A stretch of 64,000 nt of DNA. Source: Candidatus Schekmanbacteria bacterium. GTDB lineage: Bacteria; Schekmanbacteria; GWA2-38-11; J061. The notes under the pieces are model-generated. The model had not been told where the DNA came from and searched no databases. It saw only the letters and a list, made by a program, of their open reading frames with translations. A program made the position numbers and the translations under genes. Positions 47,609-56,156 of this stretch are shown one piece after another; position 1 is the stretch's first letter; the number at the start of each line of letters is the position of its first letter. The stretch is from the NCBI GenBank assembly GCA_016219965.1, contig JACRJM010000004.1, positions 1 to 64,000 of the forward strand. The letters are read 5' to 3'.

Positions 47609-49411
47609 ATGGATAGAAAATTCTTAAGAGAATCAGCCCAAAGGGCGCTTCAGAAAGGAGAGCTCACAAAGGCACTTTCATTGTATAAGGAAGTTTCCGA
47701 CTCTGAGCCCGATGACCTTCAGACGCGCAATACGCTTGGAGATATTTGTGTAAGGCTCGGAAAATTAGATGAAGCGGTAAAATATTATATCCAGGTTGCC
47801 AAAGAGATAGCGAGGAAGGGCTTTTATCATAAAGCCATTGCCATACATAAAAAATCCCTGAGGATTGCTCCTGAAAATCCATCGATTTACCAGGAGATGG
47901 CGGAGCTTTACAGGCTTCTTAAACTAAGCAATGAGGCGAGAGCTTGTTACAACTGGTTGCTTAAGTATTTCAGGTCAGCCGGGATGAGGAATGACGAGAT
48001 AACAGTGATGAAGAAGCTTGTTTCCCTTGCTCCCAATGATGAATCTGCAAAAAAAGAACTTATAAATAAACTTGTAGATTCAGGCTCCGTAGAAGAGGCT
48101 TCCAACCAGCATCTCTTTTCCGGCAAAAAATCTTATGACGCTCAACAATATGAAGAAGCATTTGCTTATTTTGAGGACTCGATAAGAATCTACCCTGAAA
48201 ATTTAGAAGCGCTTTTATTGGGCGGGGATTGTCTGCTTAAACTTGGCAGGCAGAATGAGGCTTTAGAGTATTTTGAGAATGCGTTGAAACGTGACAATGA
48301 GAACATAAATGTTCTTAAGCAGCTGAGCCGGGTTTATTATATGGAAGAAAGATATGCGGAAGCTTTAGCTATGATAATCAAAATAGTTGAAAAAGAGCCG
48401 CAGAACCTTGAATACAACAAACTGCTTTTACGTGTATACGCAAAGCTCGGAAAGATGAAAGAAGCGGTGGAATGCTCGCAAAATGTATTGTCATTATTAA
48501 TATCTCAGCAGAACTATGATGAATTTTTTGTAATATGTGAAGATCTGGAAAAGAAAGGAATGTTTGATACGTCAGCCCGGAAGAAAAGGGCTGAAATCAG
48601 CGAGATCGTGGGAGACATCAATAGTGCAGTCAGCGATTATAGTGCAATGGTCGAGGAACTCATAAAGGATGATAATTGCAAGGAAGCCATTGCTCTTGCT
48701 GAAAAGGCTCTAAAACTTTCACCCGAAAATGCAGAGATAAGAAAGCAGATAGAAATCATAAAAACAAAGCGCGGGACAAGAGTTGACAGGGGCGAATCAC
48801 TTTCGCCTGCTGATTCAAGTCTGAGAGTTACAAACGAAAGAAAAGTCCCCAGAGGTGTGATCTTTGATCTTTCTTCCGAGCTTAAAAAAGAAATGAATGA
48901 GCGGAATAATAATAGTAAGGATGAAAAGGTTTTACCGGTAAATGATGTTTCTTCTGCAGTTTCTGAAGCTACACTTTCTGAATTCAAGAAGGAAGTTGAC
49001 AGCAAGATAGATGTCAAGGACACAGCAACGCATTTTAATCTTGGGATGGCTTATATGCAGATGGAACTTTTTGAAGATGCAATATCGGAGTTTAAAAAGG
49101 CAAAGAATGATAAGACATATATGTTGGATTGCATTACATTTATGGCAGAGTGCGAGCATAAGCTTGGAAGAAGCGAATCAGCTATTGAAATGCTGATGTC
49201 TGTCATAAACAATTATGTGGGAGAGCAGGAGCGAATCATACCGTTAAAATATACCGCTGCAAAATTCCTTGAGGAGATTAAGATGTTCGATCGTGCTATG
49301 GACCTTTACCTTGATGTCAGTAATTCAAATCCGGGTTATAAGGATGTCAAACAGCGAATTGCCTTTTTGCAGAAAACAACAGGTTCGTTTTCTGTTACGC
49401 GACGAAACTAA
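47609..49411 (+). CDS. TPR-repeat protein of unknown function
   Basis: A 600-residue cytoplasmic protein made of tetratricopeptide repeats: about eleven units including DLQTRNTLGDICVRLGKLDEAVKYY, NPSIYQEMAELYRLLKL, NLEALLLGGDCLLKLGRQNEALEYF and THFNLGMAYMQMELFEDAISEF. A low-complexity linker is near residues 395-450. No signal peptide. It resembles TPR scaffold proteins found with pilus or surface-export genes but has no specific family name. It starts 8 bp after the lipoate ligase gene. Confidence 0.85.
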   Translation: MDRKFLRESAQRALQKGELTKALSLYKEVSDSEPDDLQTRNTLGDICVRLGKLDEAVKYYIQVAKEIARKGFYHKAIAIHKKSLRIAPENPSIYQEMAELYRLLKLSNEARACYNWLLKYFRSAGMRNDEITVMKKLVSLAPNDESAKKELINKLVDSGSVEEASNQHLFSGKKSYDAQQYEEAFAYFEDSIRIYPENLEALLLGGDCLLKLGRQNEALEYFENALKRDNENINVLKQLSRVYYMEERYAEALAMIIKIVEKEPQNLEYNKLLLRVYAKLGKMKEAVECSQNVLSLLISQQNYDEFFVICEDLEKKGMFDTSARKKRAEISEIVGDINSAVSDYSAMVEELIKDDNCKEAIALAEKALKLSPENAEIRKQIEIIKTKRGTRVDRGESLSPADSSLRVTNERKVPRGVIFDLSSELKKEMNERNNNSKDEKVLPVNDVSSAVSEATLSEFKKEVDSKIDVKDTATHFNLGMAYMQMELFEDAISEFKKAKNDKTYMLDCITFMAECEHKLGRSESAIEMLMSVINNYVGEQERIIPLKYTAAKFLEEIKMFDRAMDLYLDVSNSNPGYKDVKQRIAFLQKTTGSFSVTRRN

Positions 49412-49566
49412 ACTGTCTGAAATATTTTTTCTGATTGTGTCCTGAATACAAATCAAGATTTTAATTTTGGGTTGACTTTTTTTATTTCATGTGTGACTGG
49501 ATAGCACCCGCATAAATAAATCTTTTTTTTAAACAATGTTGATAATTAATGAGAAGGAAGAGTTAT

Positions 49567-50484
49567 ATGCATATACATCATAGAAAGAAAATATACGTGC
49601 GGTTTGGATTTGCAGTGTTATTGCTTATTGCAAGCGGCGGAGCATTTCTCGCAGGTTCTTACTATCAGAAGAAGATTGCAGAAGAGAAATTTGAGACAGT
49701 TGTAAAAACAAAAGAGCTGTTAAAGACTGAGAACGAACAATACCGCCAGGAGCTTTCTGAGATCAGACTGCACCTCACTAAGCTGAAATCTCTTGAAGAC
49801 AAACTCATTGATATATTCGGTTTAAAGAATACAGACGCTACGCGTAAACCTGCGGCTAAATCTGCAGCTAAACCCTCGGCTAAAACAGCTAAAAAAAATG
49901 GAGTCGGCGGACCGGAAGTATCACAGAGGACTGAAGTCATGTTCCGCAATGAATTACTTACAGAGAAAAGTTTTTATCACAAGGATGCGGCTAAACTTTA
50001 TTTTAACATATTGCGCAAAGAAGAGGTTTTTTCAGAGATAAACGATTATATAAACACTAAGAAAACGAATTTTAAGAACCCGATGTTTGTTTATACTCTC
50101 ATGCCTGCTAACGGTAAAATAAACTCCAATTACGGTACAAGGATGGACCCTTTGACTGAAGAAGTGGCTTTTCACGAGGGGATAGACATATCAGCGAATT
50201 ACTGGACACCTGTGAGAGCGGTTTCATCCGGGAAGGTGACTTTATCGGGGTGGGACTCTTCAGGCTACGGCAAGATGGTGATCATAGATCACGGAAGAGG
50301 CTATTCGACAGTGTACGGCCATAACTGCACGACGATTGTGAAACCTAATGAGGTTGTAAAAAAGGGAGAAGTAATAGCTTACGTGGGAAATACAGGCAGA
50401 AGCACAGGACCTCATTTACACTTTGAAGTCAGATATAACGGAAGGTCATTTAACCCGCTTAATTATTATTATAAGCGCGGGTGA
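49567..50484 (+). CDS. M23 family metallopeptidase (LytM-type), membrane-anchored
   Basis: Peptidoglycan endopeptidase-like protein of 305 residues. One N-terminal membrane helix (VRFGFAVLLLIASGGAFLAG) is followed by a coiled coil (residues 40-95), an Ala/Lys-rich linker (RKPAAKSAAKPSAKTAKK) and a LytM domain with HEGIDIS, GHNCTTIVK and GPHLHFEV, so both zinc motifs H-x3-D and H-x-H are intact and an active enzyme is expected. ATG 49567 is preferred because GAAGGAAGAG lies just before it. Confidence 0.92.
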   Translation: MHIHHRKKIYVRFGFAVLLLIASGGAFLAGSYYQKKIAEEKFETVVKTKELLKTENEQYRQELSEIRLHLTKLKSLEDKLIDIFGLKNTDATRKPAAKSAAKPSAKTAKKNGVGGPEVSQRTEVMFRNELLTEKSFYHKDAAKLYFNILRKEEVFSEINDYINTKKTNFKNPMFVYTLMPANGKINSNYGTRMDPLTEEVAFHEGIDISANYWTPVRAVSSGKVTLSGWDSSGYGKMVIIDHGRGYSTVYGHNCTTIVKPNEVVKKGEVIAYVGNTGRSTGPHLHFEVRYNGRSFNPLNYYYKRG

Positions 50485-50495
50485 TTCTCCCTTCT

Positions 50496-51704
50496 CTAAG
50501 CCCCGTATTTTAGAAGCTTGCCTGCATTAGCAAGAGCAAGCGGCATGATATCAACTGCCTGGATTATCCCAAGGCTTCCTCTCAGACATTCGTTTTCATT
50601 GAAGATTTTAACACTGTCAGGTCTGCAATAGTTGCCCCAGATTATTACAGGTACCGGGTGCCAGCCGTGTGATTTCATTATTGCCGGAGTGGAATGGTCG
50701 CCTGTGAGCACAATGGTATCGAACTTAAGATTCAGTATTTCCGGAAGCCTTTTGTCGAACTCTTCAGCTGCCGCTATCTTTCCTTTGAAGTTTCCGTCTT
50801 CCCCCATTGCGTCAGTCTTTTTAATATGGAAATAGAAGAAGTCAAAGCGGTTGTAGTTTTCATGAAGAGCTTTGATTTCCCCGTCTAATGTGTCTCCTGT
50901 ATCAAGAACTTCCATGCCAAGGAGCCGCACTATGCCCTTGTACATCGGGTAAGTGGCTATGGCAGCCGGTGTAAGATTATAGACATCCTGCATCTGCGGG
51001 AGACCATGGTAACCTGAGATTCCGCGGAGCATAAGATAGTTTGCTGGGGTTTTTCCTTTAAGGATTTCTCCTGCCTTTTCTATGAACTGATTTGCGAGTT
51101 CTGCGGCATGTCTGCTTTTTTCATCGAGTGCAACCGCCTTTTTAGGTTTCAAACCTTCCTTCTGCGGATCTGTGTCAGCTATGTTTCCACCAAGGTCTGT
51201 TCCTCTTAAAACCATAGCAGCACGATGTTCCTTTACTGCCCTTACGAAGACTTCAACTCCGGGCAATTTGATTTTGCTGTTCAGTTCTTCGCAGAGTTTA
51301 GCTGAAATTTCTGTTTTTACCCTGCCCGCTCTCCTGTCGGTGATGATACCGTTCGAATCAACTGTGGCAAAATTTATCCTGAAAGCAACGTCGCCTTTTT
51401 TAAGCGGAAAGTTCACTCCTAAGGCTTCAAGCACACCGCGCCCTACTTCATATGTGAATGGATCGTAGCCAAAGAGCGACAAATGCGCGGGACCGCTGCC
51501 GGGGGTTATCCCGTGGGAGACAGGCACTGAAAGCCCGCATGCCGCACGCGATGTCAGCGAATTTATATTCGGAATATTTGCAGATTCCAGCTCTGATTTT
51601 CCGGTTGCAGGATCAGGAAGCCCTCCCAATCCGTCAAGAATGAGAAACAGGATTTTCGAATCCGTTTTTGTTGCAAGAGATTTAATTATGTTGAATGGTA
51701 CCAT
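50496..51704 (-). CDS. apgM: 2,3-bisphosphoglycerate-independent phosphoglycerate mutase, archaeal type (ApgM)
   Basis: Converts 3-phosphoglycerate to 2-phosphoglycerate. A 402-residue metal-dependent alkaline-phosphatase-fold enzyme with LFLILDGLGGLPD at the start, PGSGPAHLSLFGYDP with the catalytic Ser, DRRAGRV, and the C-terminal FFYFHIKKTDAMGEDGN and VLTGDHSTPA metal-ligand motifs. These match the archaeal aPGAM family rather than GpmI. The ATG at 51704 is 6 nt from GGAG; the TTG before it is unlikely. It completes the lower glycolytic set beside gap, pgk and tpiA. Confidence 0.95.
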   Translation of the reverse strand: MVPFNIIKSLATKTDSKILFLILDGLGGLPDPATGKSELESANIPNINSLTSRAACGLSVPVSHGITPGSGPAHLSLFGYDPFTYEVGRGVLEALGVNFPLKKGDVAFRINFATVDSNGIITDRRAGRVKTEISAKLCEELNSKIKLPGVEVFVRAVKEHRAAMVLRGTDLGGNIADTDPQKEGLKPKKAVALDEKSRHAAELANQFIEKAGEILKGKTPANYLMLRGISGYHGLPQMQDVYNLTPAAIATYPMYKGIVRLLGMEVLDTGDTLDGEIKALHENYNRFDFFYFHIKKTDAMGEDGNFKGKIAAAEEFDKRLPEILNLKFDTIVLTGDHSTPAIMKSHGWHPVPVIIWGNYCRPDSVKIFNENECLRGSLGIIQAVDIMPLALANAGKLLKYGA

Positions 51705-51810
51705 CAATGTCTCCTAAATTTAATAACATGTTAAACATTAAAGCTTCCGGAATGGAAAATGTTATTTAAATATTATTTGGATTTATATAAAGATATGGTC
51801 TAATGTCAAT

Positions 51811-52506
51811 ATGCCAGTCACTTTTAATTCTTTTAGGAATCTTGCTGATGGTTTTATTGATCTTCTTTTTCCCCCATCCTGTTTTTATTGCGGGACGGAG
51901 CTTTTTGGTTTTCCGGAAAAAAATATATGCGCTTCATGTTTTCAAAAGATAATAGATGATCCAATCCATCTGGCTGAAAGAGGACATGGATTTAGCAGCT
52001 CTGTATCGAATGTCTTTGTGATTGGAAAGTATGATGGAATTCTCCGCGAAGCAGTGCATTCATTCAAATATAAACACAGGATTTCACTTGGACGGGAGAT
52101 AATGCGGGTGTTTTTCTCATCCGGGAAAAGCGGTATATCAACATTCTGCCCTGATGCTATCCTATATGTTCCTCTGCATCCCTTGAGGGAATGGGAAAGA
52201 GGTTTTAACCAGTCACGTATAATCGCATCAGAACTTTCGAAGGTGCTTGCAACTCCCTCTTTAGATATTTTGCGCCGTCGAAAGTATACGAGGCAGCAGG
52301 TGGGGCTTGGCAAGGTTGAACGGGAGCGGAATGTTAAGGGTGCCTTTGCAGTCAGGAGAAGAGCGGATAAGTTGATTGCGGGGAAAAAGATCTTGCTGGT
52401 TGATGACGTGATAACAACTGGTGCCACGGTAAGCGAATGTGCCAATGTTCTTATAAGAGAAGGGAGAGCAAATGAAGTCGCAGTTTTTGCAATGGCGAGG
52501 AGATGA
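51811..52506 (+). CDS. comF: ComF family phosphoribosyltransferase-like protein
   Basis: A 231-residue protein related to ComFC, involved in DNA uptake. Two zinc-type cysteine pairs (CFYCGTE, ICASCFQ) near the N-terminus and the phosphoribosyltransferase motif ILLVDDVITTGATVSECANVL near the C-terminus are seen, with RGFNQSRIIAS and RKYTRQQVGL between them. Single gene, with the minus-strand mutase gene divergent upstream. Confidence 0.95.
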   Translation: MPVTFNSFRNLADGFIDLLFPPSCFYCGTELFGFPEKNICASCFQKIIDDPIHLAERGHGFSSSVSNVFVIGKYDGILREAVHSFKYKHRISLGREIMRVFFSSGKSGISTFCPDAILYVPLHPLREWERGFNQSRIIASELSKVLATPSLDILRRRKYTRQQVGLGKVERERNVKGAFAVRRRADKLIAGKKILLVDDVITTGATVSECANVLIREGRANEVAVFAMARR

Positions 52507-52519
52507 GTTTAAAATTTGC

Positions 52520-52584
52520 TTGGTTTGGCAGTCCCCGCTTAGGCTTAAAACTTCATGCGCCTGCCGCGGGAACTGCCAAACCAA
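52520..52584. repeat. 65-bp palindromic element, copy 1
   Basis: Outer arms TTGGTTTGGCAG (52520-52531) and CTGCCAAACCAA (52573-52584) pair perfectly over 12 bp; inner CCCGC/GCGGG and AGGC/GCCT also pair. The core CCCCGCTTAGGCTT...GCGCCTGCCGCGGGAA is nearly identical to that at 57466-57531, where the outer arms have a different sequence that still pairs. No T-run follows. It lies 14 bp after comF and 35 bp before the cupin start. Confidence 0.88.
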
Positions 52585-52616
52585 ATAATGTTGATAACTG
52601 AAATGGAGGAATTGAG

Positions 52617-52976
52617 ATGAAAAAACGAGACAATGATGAAGAGTTCGATGAAGGGCTGCTTCCTGCTTCAACTGCCGTGAATGTCGGGAAATTTGTTGAA
52701 TATGCGAAAGGCTCGGTCGTGAGCAAGACTCTTGTTGATAACAGTGCAGGCACTCTTACCCTTTTTTCATTCGATAAAGGGCAGGGGTTGAGCGAGCATT
52801 CGGCCCCCTTTGATGCAGTAGTTCAGGTCATTGATGGAGAAGTTGAAATTAGAATAGGCGGCAAACCTGTAAAAGCCTCCGAAGGAGAGATGGTACTAAT
52901 GCCTGCCAATATTCCGCATGCTCTTAAGGCAATTAAAAAGTTTAAGATGCTGCTTACAATGCTGAGGGCGAAATAA
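52617..52976 (+). CDS. Cupin-domain protein
   Basis: A 119-residue single-domain cupin. The two cupin motifs are seen as SEHSAPFDAVVQVIDGEVEIRIGG (residues ~60-85) and GEMVLMPANIPHALKAIKKFK (residues ~90-112), including the histidines of a metal site. TGGAGGAATTGAG before the ATG. Substrate unknown. It converges with the CruF-like gene 3 bp later. Confidence 0.9.
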   Translation: MKKRDNDEEFDEGLLPASTAVNVGKFVEYAKGSVVSKTLVDNSAGTLTLFSFDKGQGLSEHSAPFDAVVQVIDGEVEIRIGGKPVKASEGEMVLMPANIPHALKAIKKFKMLLTMLRAK

Positions 52977-52979
52977 AAA

Positions 52980-53831
52980 TTAAATCCTTATTTCTCTGTG
53001 TATAAGCACTTCGATTGAGAGCGCAGAGAGGGAAATGACAAGCAGAACAGGCATGCTGACGAAGAACCAGTTTATTACAAGCTCAATGAGAAAAAAACCG
53101 TGAAGGCAAAGCCGGATGAAATATATCACAGGATGGATGGATGCCGGGAAATGACCTCTCATTTTTATAAAACTTATAATGCAGGGAGATGCGAATAAGA
53201 TCACTATAGCCAGAAAAGTGAGAAGCTTCATGTTTTCATCCAGTCCCAGATAAACATTTACTGTTCCTGTTACAACAATGCTTATGAACAGCGCGGCATA
53301 CGAGAGAATCGGGACTATCCCGATCAGAAGAAGATACTTCTTGTTTTTATTATAGAGTACTCTTGTCACCCTGCAGAACAGAGAGAAGAAGAATACGACA
53401 AACATCCATGCGTAGAGGTTTCCTGCCGGGACCCCGAACCACCCCTGGTTCATAGGTATATTCCACTGCCAGTAACCGAGCCTTATTGCAATCATATCAA
53501 CAGAAAGATCTATAAGTACCGCCGTGAGGGCATCGAAGAAGGGCCTTGCATAATCATCGAGCGGATAGCAGTCTGAGATTTGCATGCTTGTGTAGATGAT
53601 TATTGCCCAGGCAAGGGCAATGACTACGGGGACATTCCCTATAACCAGAGAATATCCGTCACCGTAGTGATAGGTTTTAAAGAATCTTATGTCCAGCTCT
53701 TCAAAAAGCAGGGCATAACAAAAGGCAACCCAGAATTCTGACTTATGATATGATTGTCTCCTTGCAGAATGCCATAAGGTCGCAAGAAATATGGCAAGCA
53801 CTGAAAGCTCAAAAAAAATAAACGATTTCAT
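52980..53831 (-). CDS. CruF/DUF422-like membrane protein (carotenoid hydratase family)
   Basis: A 283-residue protein with about eight membrane helices. It matches the DUF422 carotenoid family pattern: GNVPVVIALAWAIIIYTSMQISD, DALTAVLIDLSVDMIAIRLGYWQW and NQGWFGVPAGNLYAWMFV. Members such as bisanhydrobacterioruberin hydratase and CruF hydrate carotenoid ends. No other carotenoid gene is in the window, so the substrate is open. AT-rich upstream, convergent with the cupin gene, 80 bp from era. Confidence 0.75.
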   Translation of the reverse strand: MKSFIFFELSVLAIFLATLWHSARRQSYHKSEFWVAFCYALLFEELDIRFFKTYHYGDGYSLVIGNVPVVIALAWAIIIYTSMQISDCYPLDDYARPFFDALTAVLIDLSVDMIAIRLGYWQWNIPMNQGWFGVPAGNLYAWMFVVFFFSLFCRVTRVLYNKNKKYLLLIGIVPILSYAALFISIVVTGTVNVYLGLDENMKLLTFLAIVILFASPCIISFIKMRGHFPASIHPVIYFIRLCLHGFFLIELVINWFFVSMPVLLVISLSALSIEVLIHREIRI

Positions 53832-53911
53832 ATGAGTTCTGTCTTTATTTTTACCAAGAATTAATCATACTGTGCTAAGATAAAGAAAACAATCAAAGAA
53901 CGGACATTGCG

Positions 53912-54844
53912 ATGAATAAAAAAAACAATAAGGCGGCTAATGAGAATGATAATTTCCGCTGCGGTTTCGTGACGATATTTGGAAGGGCAAACACAGGCAA
54001 ATCAACCCTGCTCAACAGCATACTGGGGAACAAGCTTTCAATAACTTCAAACAAGCCTCAGACAACCAGGAACAAGATCACGGGTATATTGAACGGAGAC
54101 GGTTACCAGATAGTATTCATCGATACTCCCGGGATAGGCGCGGCGAAGGGGGTAATGGGAAGCAATCTTGTCCGTATTGCGTACGGCTCGCTGAACAGTG
54201 CAGATATAATCCTCGTAATCATAGATGCCTTGGCCGGTATTACCCGTGAAGATGAAAAGATTCTTAGCCGCACCACTGACACAGGCGCCATAGTGTATCT
54301 CGTGATAAATAAAATCGACCTTATTGGAAAACAGAACATCCTTCTCATGATCGAAAGCATGAAGAAGTATAAGCATATAAAAGAATTTATTCCTGTCTCA
54401 GCCAAGAAAGGTACGAATCTGGAAAGGCTTATAGCATGTGTCAGCAATGATCTTCCTGTTGCTCACCGGTACTTTGAAGATGATCTGATAACAGACCGTC
54501 CTGAGGAGTTTGTTTTTTCCGAATTCATAAGAGAAAAGATATACAGGTTGCTAAAGCAGGAGGTCCCTTATTCAGCGCTTGTTGAAGTAAATGAGATAAA
54601 AGAAGGCAAGAATGAAGTTCTTGTTGTATCAGCCAATATATTTGTTGAAAAAGAATCGCAGAAGGGTATTATTGTTGGCAAAAATGGAGAGATGATAAAG
54701 AAAATAGGAACTTCGGCAAGGGAAGATATTGAAGAATTCACGGGCTGTAAGGTCTTCCTTGATTTGCACGTGCGCGTGAAACCGCGCTGGACAGAAGATA
54801 TAGATACCCTGCATAAGCACGGCTACACAACTGAAGAAAACTGA
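53912..54844 (+). CDS. era: GTPase Era
   Basis: Essential GTPase in 16S rRNA maturation. A 310-residue protein with G1 GRANTGKSTLLN, G3 DTPGIG, G4 NKID, and a C-terminal KH domain with GIIVGKNGEMIKKIGTSAREDIEEF. Full-length. The ATG has no strong site (ACATTGCG before it) but aligns with the family start after an Asn/Lys-rich extension of about 18 residues. Confidence 0.96.
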   Translation: MNKKNNKAANENDNFRCGFVTIFGRANTGKSTLLNSILGNKLSITSNKPQTTRNKITGILNGDGYQIVFIDTPGIGAAKGVMGSNLVRIAYGSLNSADIILVIIDALAGITREDEKILSRTTDTGAIVYLVINKIDLIGKQNILLMIESMKKYKHIKEFIPVSAKKGTNLERLIACVSNDLPVAHRYFEDDLITDRPEEFVFSEFIREKIYRLLKQEVPYSALVEVNEIKEGKNEVLVVSANIFVEKESQKGIIVGKNGEMIKKIGTSAREDIEEFTGCKVFLDLHVRVKPRWTEDIDTLHKHGYTTEEN

Positions 54845-54883
54845 TAAAAGTAAATCCTCATTAAGGACATTAGGACAGAGATT

Positions 54884-56149
54884 ATGTACCTTGTAGGAGA
54901 GATATTTTTAAGCGAGGTAATAGGGAAGAAGATTTATGACAGGGAAGGTGAGTCTATAGGAAAACTTACCGACCTCGTGATAAGACTTGGAGACGTGTTC
55001 CCGCGCGTTGTGGCGCTTGCAGCCGAGACAGCAAAAAATGAGACCACTGTGATTCCCTTTGAGAACCTTGAACTTTTCAACCGCAGTACCATAACAACCG
55101 TCATCCTTAAGGGAGAGGTCAACGGCAGACAGATACTTGAAAACGAGATGCTAATCTGCAGGGACCTTCTTGATAAGCAGATTGTCGATATTACGGGCGC
55201 AAAGGTTGTGCGGGTAAATGATGTAAAGCTTGGCGATGTGAAAGGCAACCTCTGTCTCATCGCAGCCGATGTCAGTTTCAGCGGAATAATGAGAAGGCTT
55301 GGGATGGAAAATGTATCGCAGGACATAATGAAGCTGTTCGGCTACAAAAAAGCCCCGGACCTGATCGGCTGGAATTACCTTCAACCTCTCCAGACTACCG
55401 AGAGCAGCCTTACTCTTAATGTCCAGCGCTCGAAGCTGTCAGAGCTTCATCCTTCAGATATCGCATCTATCATGAGCCAGATACCTCATCGTGAAAGGGC
55501 AGCCCTTTTCGATACCCTTGACCTTGAAACTGCCGCAGAGGCTTTGCATGAACTTGAGCCTGATGCGCAGGTTTCGATTATCCACAACATGGACAAGGAA
55601 CAGGCTTCTGAGCTTCTAGAATTAATGCCTCCTGATGAAGCGGCGGATCTGCTCGGCGACCTGCCTGAGGATAAAGCGCAGGAGCTCTTAAATCTCATGG
55701 AGGCCGACGAGGCAGAGGATGTGCAGGAACTCCTTGAGCATGAAGACGATACGGCCGGTGGTCTTATGACTACTGACTTTCTCTCTTTTCCTCCAAATGT
55801 CACTGTGGCAGAGACTTTCAAGAACCTGAGACTTGTGGCTCCGGATGTTGAGATGATTTATTACGTCTATGTAGTTGATGATAACGACAAACTCCTCGGA
55901 GTATTATCAATAAAAGACCTTCTTGTGTCGCACGACAACAGTATGCTTTCAGAAATAATGCAGGATCAGGTAAAGTCTGTCTCTCCTGACGCAGACCCTG
56001 AGGATGTGGCAGATATGATATCGAAATATAATTTTTATGCCATCCCTGTTGTGAATGATGATGGTATAATAATGGGTATTATAACAGTTGATGATATAGT
56101 TGACCTTTTAATCCCTCCGGCATCAAGAAGGAAAACGCAGAGGATCTGA
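54884..56149 (+). CDS. Soluble PRC-barrel / MgtE N-domain / CBS-pair protein lacking the MgtE channel
   Basis: A 421-residue cytoplasmic protein. Two PRC-barrel-like units occupy residues ~1-85 and ~90-165 (IGKKIYDREGESIGKLTDLVI, VDITGAKVVRVNDVKLGDV). An MgtE_N domain of about 190-295 has LHPSDIASIMSQ and repeated MPPDEAADLLGDLPEDKAQELL. A CBS pair runs from DTAGGLMTTDF to ITVDDIVDLL. In MgtE these parts sense Mg2+ and gate the pore, but here the transmembrane domain is absent. The next gene, 7 bp on, is an Nramp-related transporter, so a regulator-transporter pair is probable. AGGACAG precedes the ATG. Confidence 0.88.
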   Translation: MYLVGEIFLSEVIGKKIYDREGESIGKLTDLVIRLGDVFPRVVALAAETAKNETTVIPFENLELFNRSTITTVILKGEVNGRQILENEMLICRDLLDKQIVDITGAKVVRVNDVKLGDVKGNLCLIAADVSFSGIMRRLGMENVSQDIMKLFGYKKAPDLIGWNYLQPLQTTESSLTLNVQRSKLSELHPSDIASIMSQIPHRERAALFDTLDLETAAEALHELEPDAQVSIIHNMDKEQASELLELMPPDEAADLLGDLPEDKAQELLNLMEADEAEDVQELLEHEDDTAGGLMTTDFLSFPPNVTVAETFKNLRLVAPDVEMIYYVYVVDDNDKLLGVLSIKDLLVSHDNSMLSEIMQDQVKSVSPDADPEDVADMISKYNFYAIPVVNDDGIIMGIITVDDIVDLLIPPASRRKTQRI

Positions 56150-56156
56150 GTTTCCC

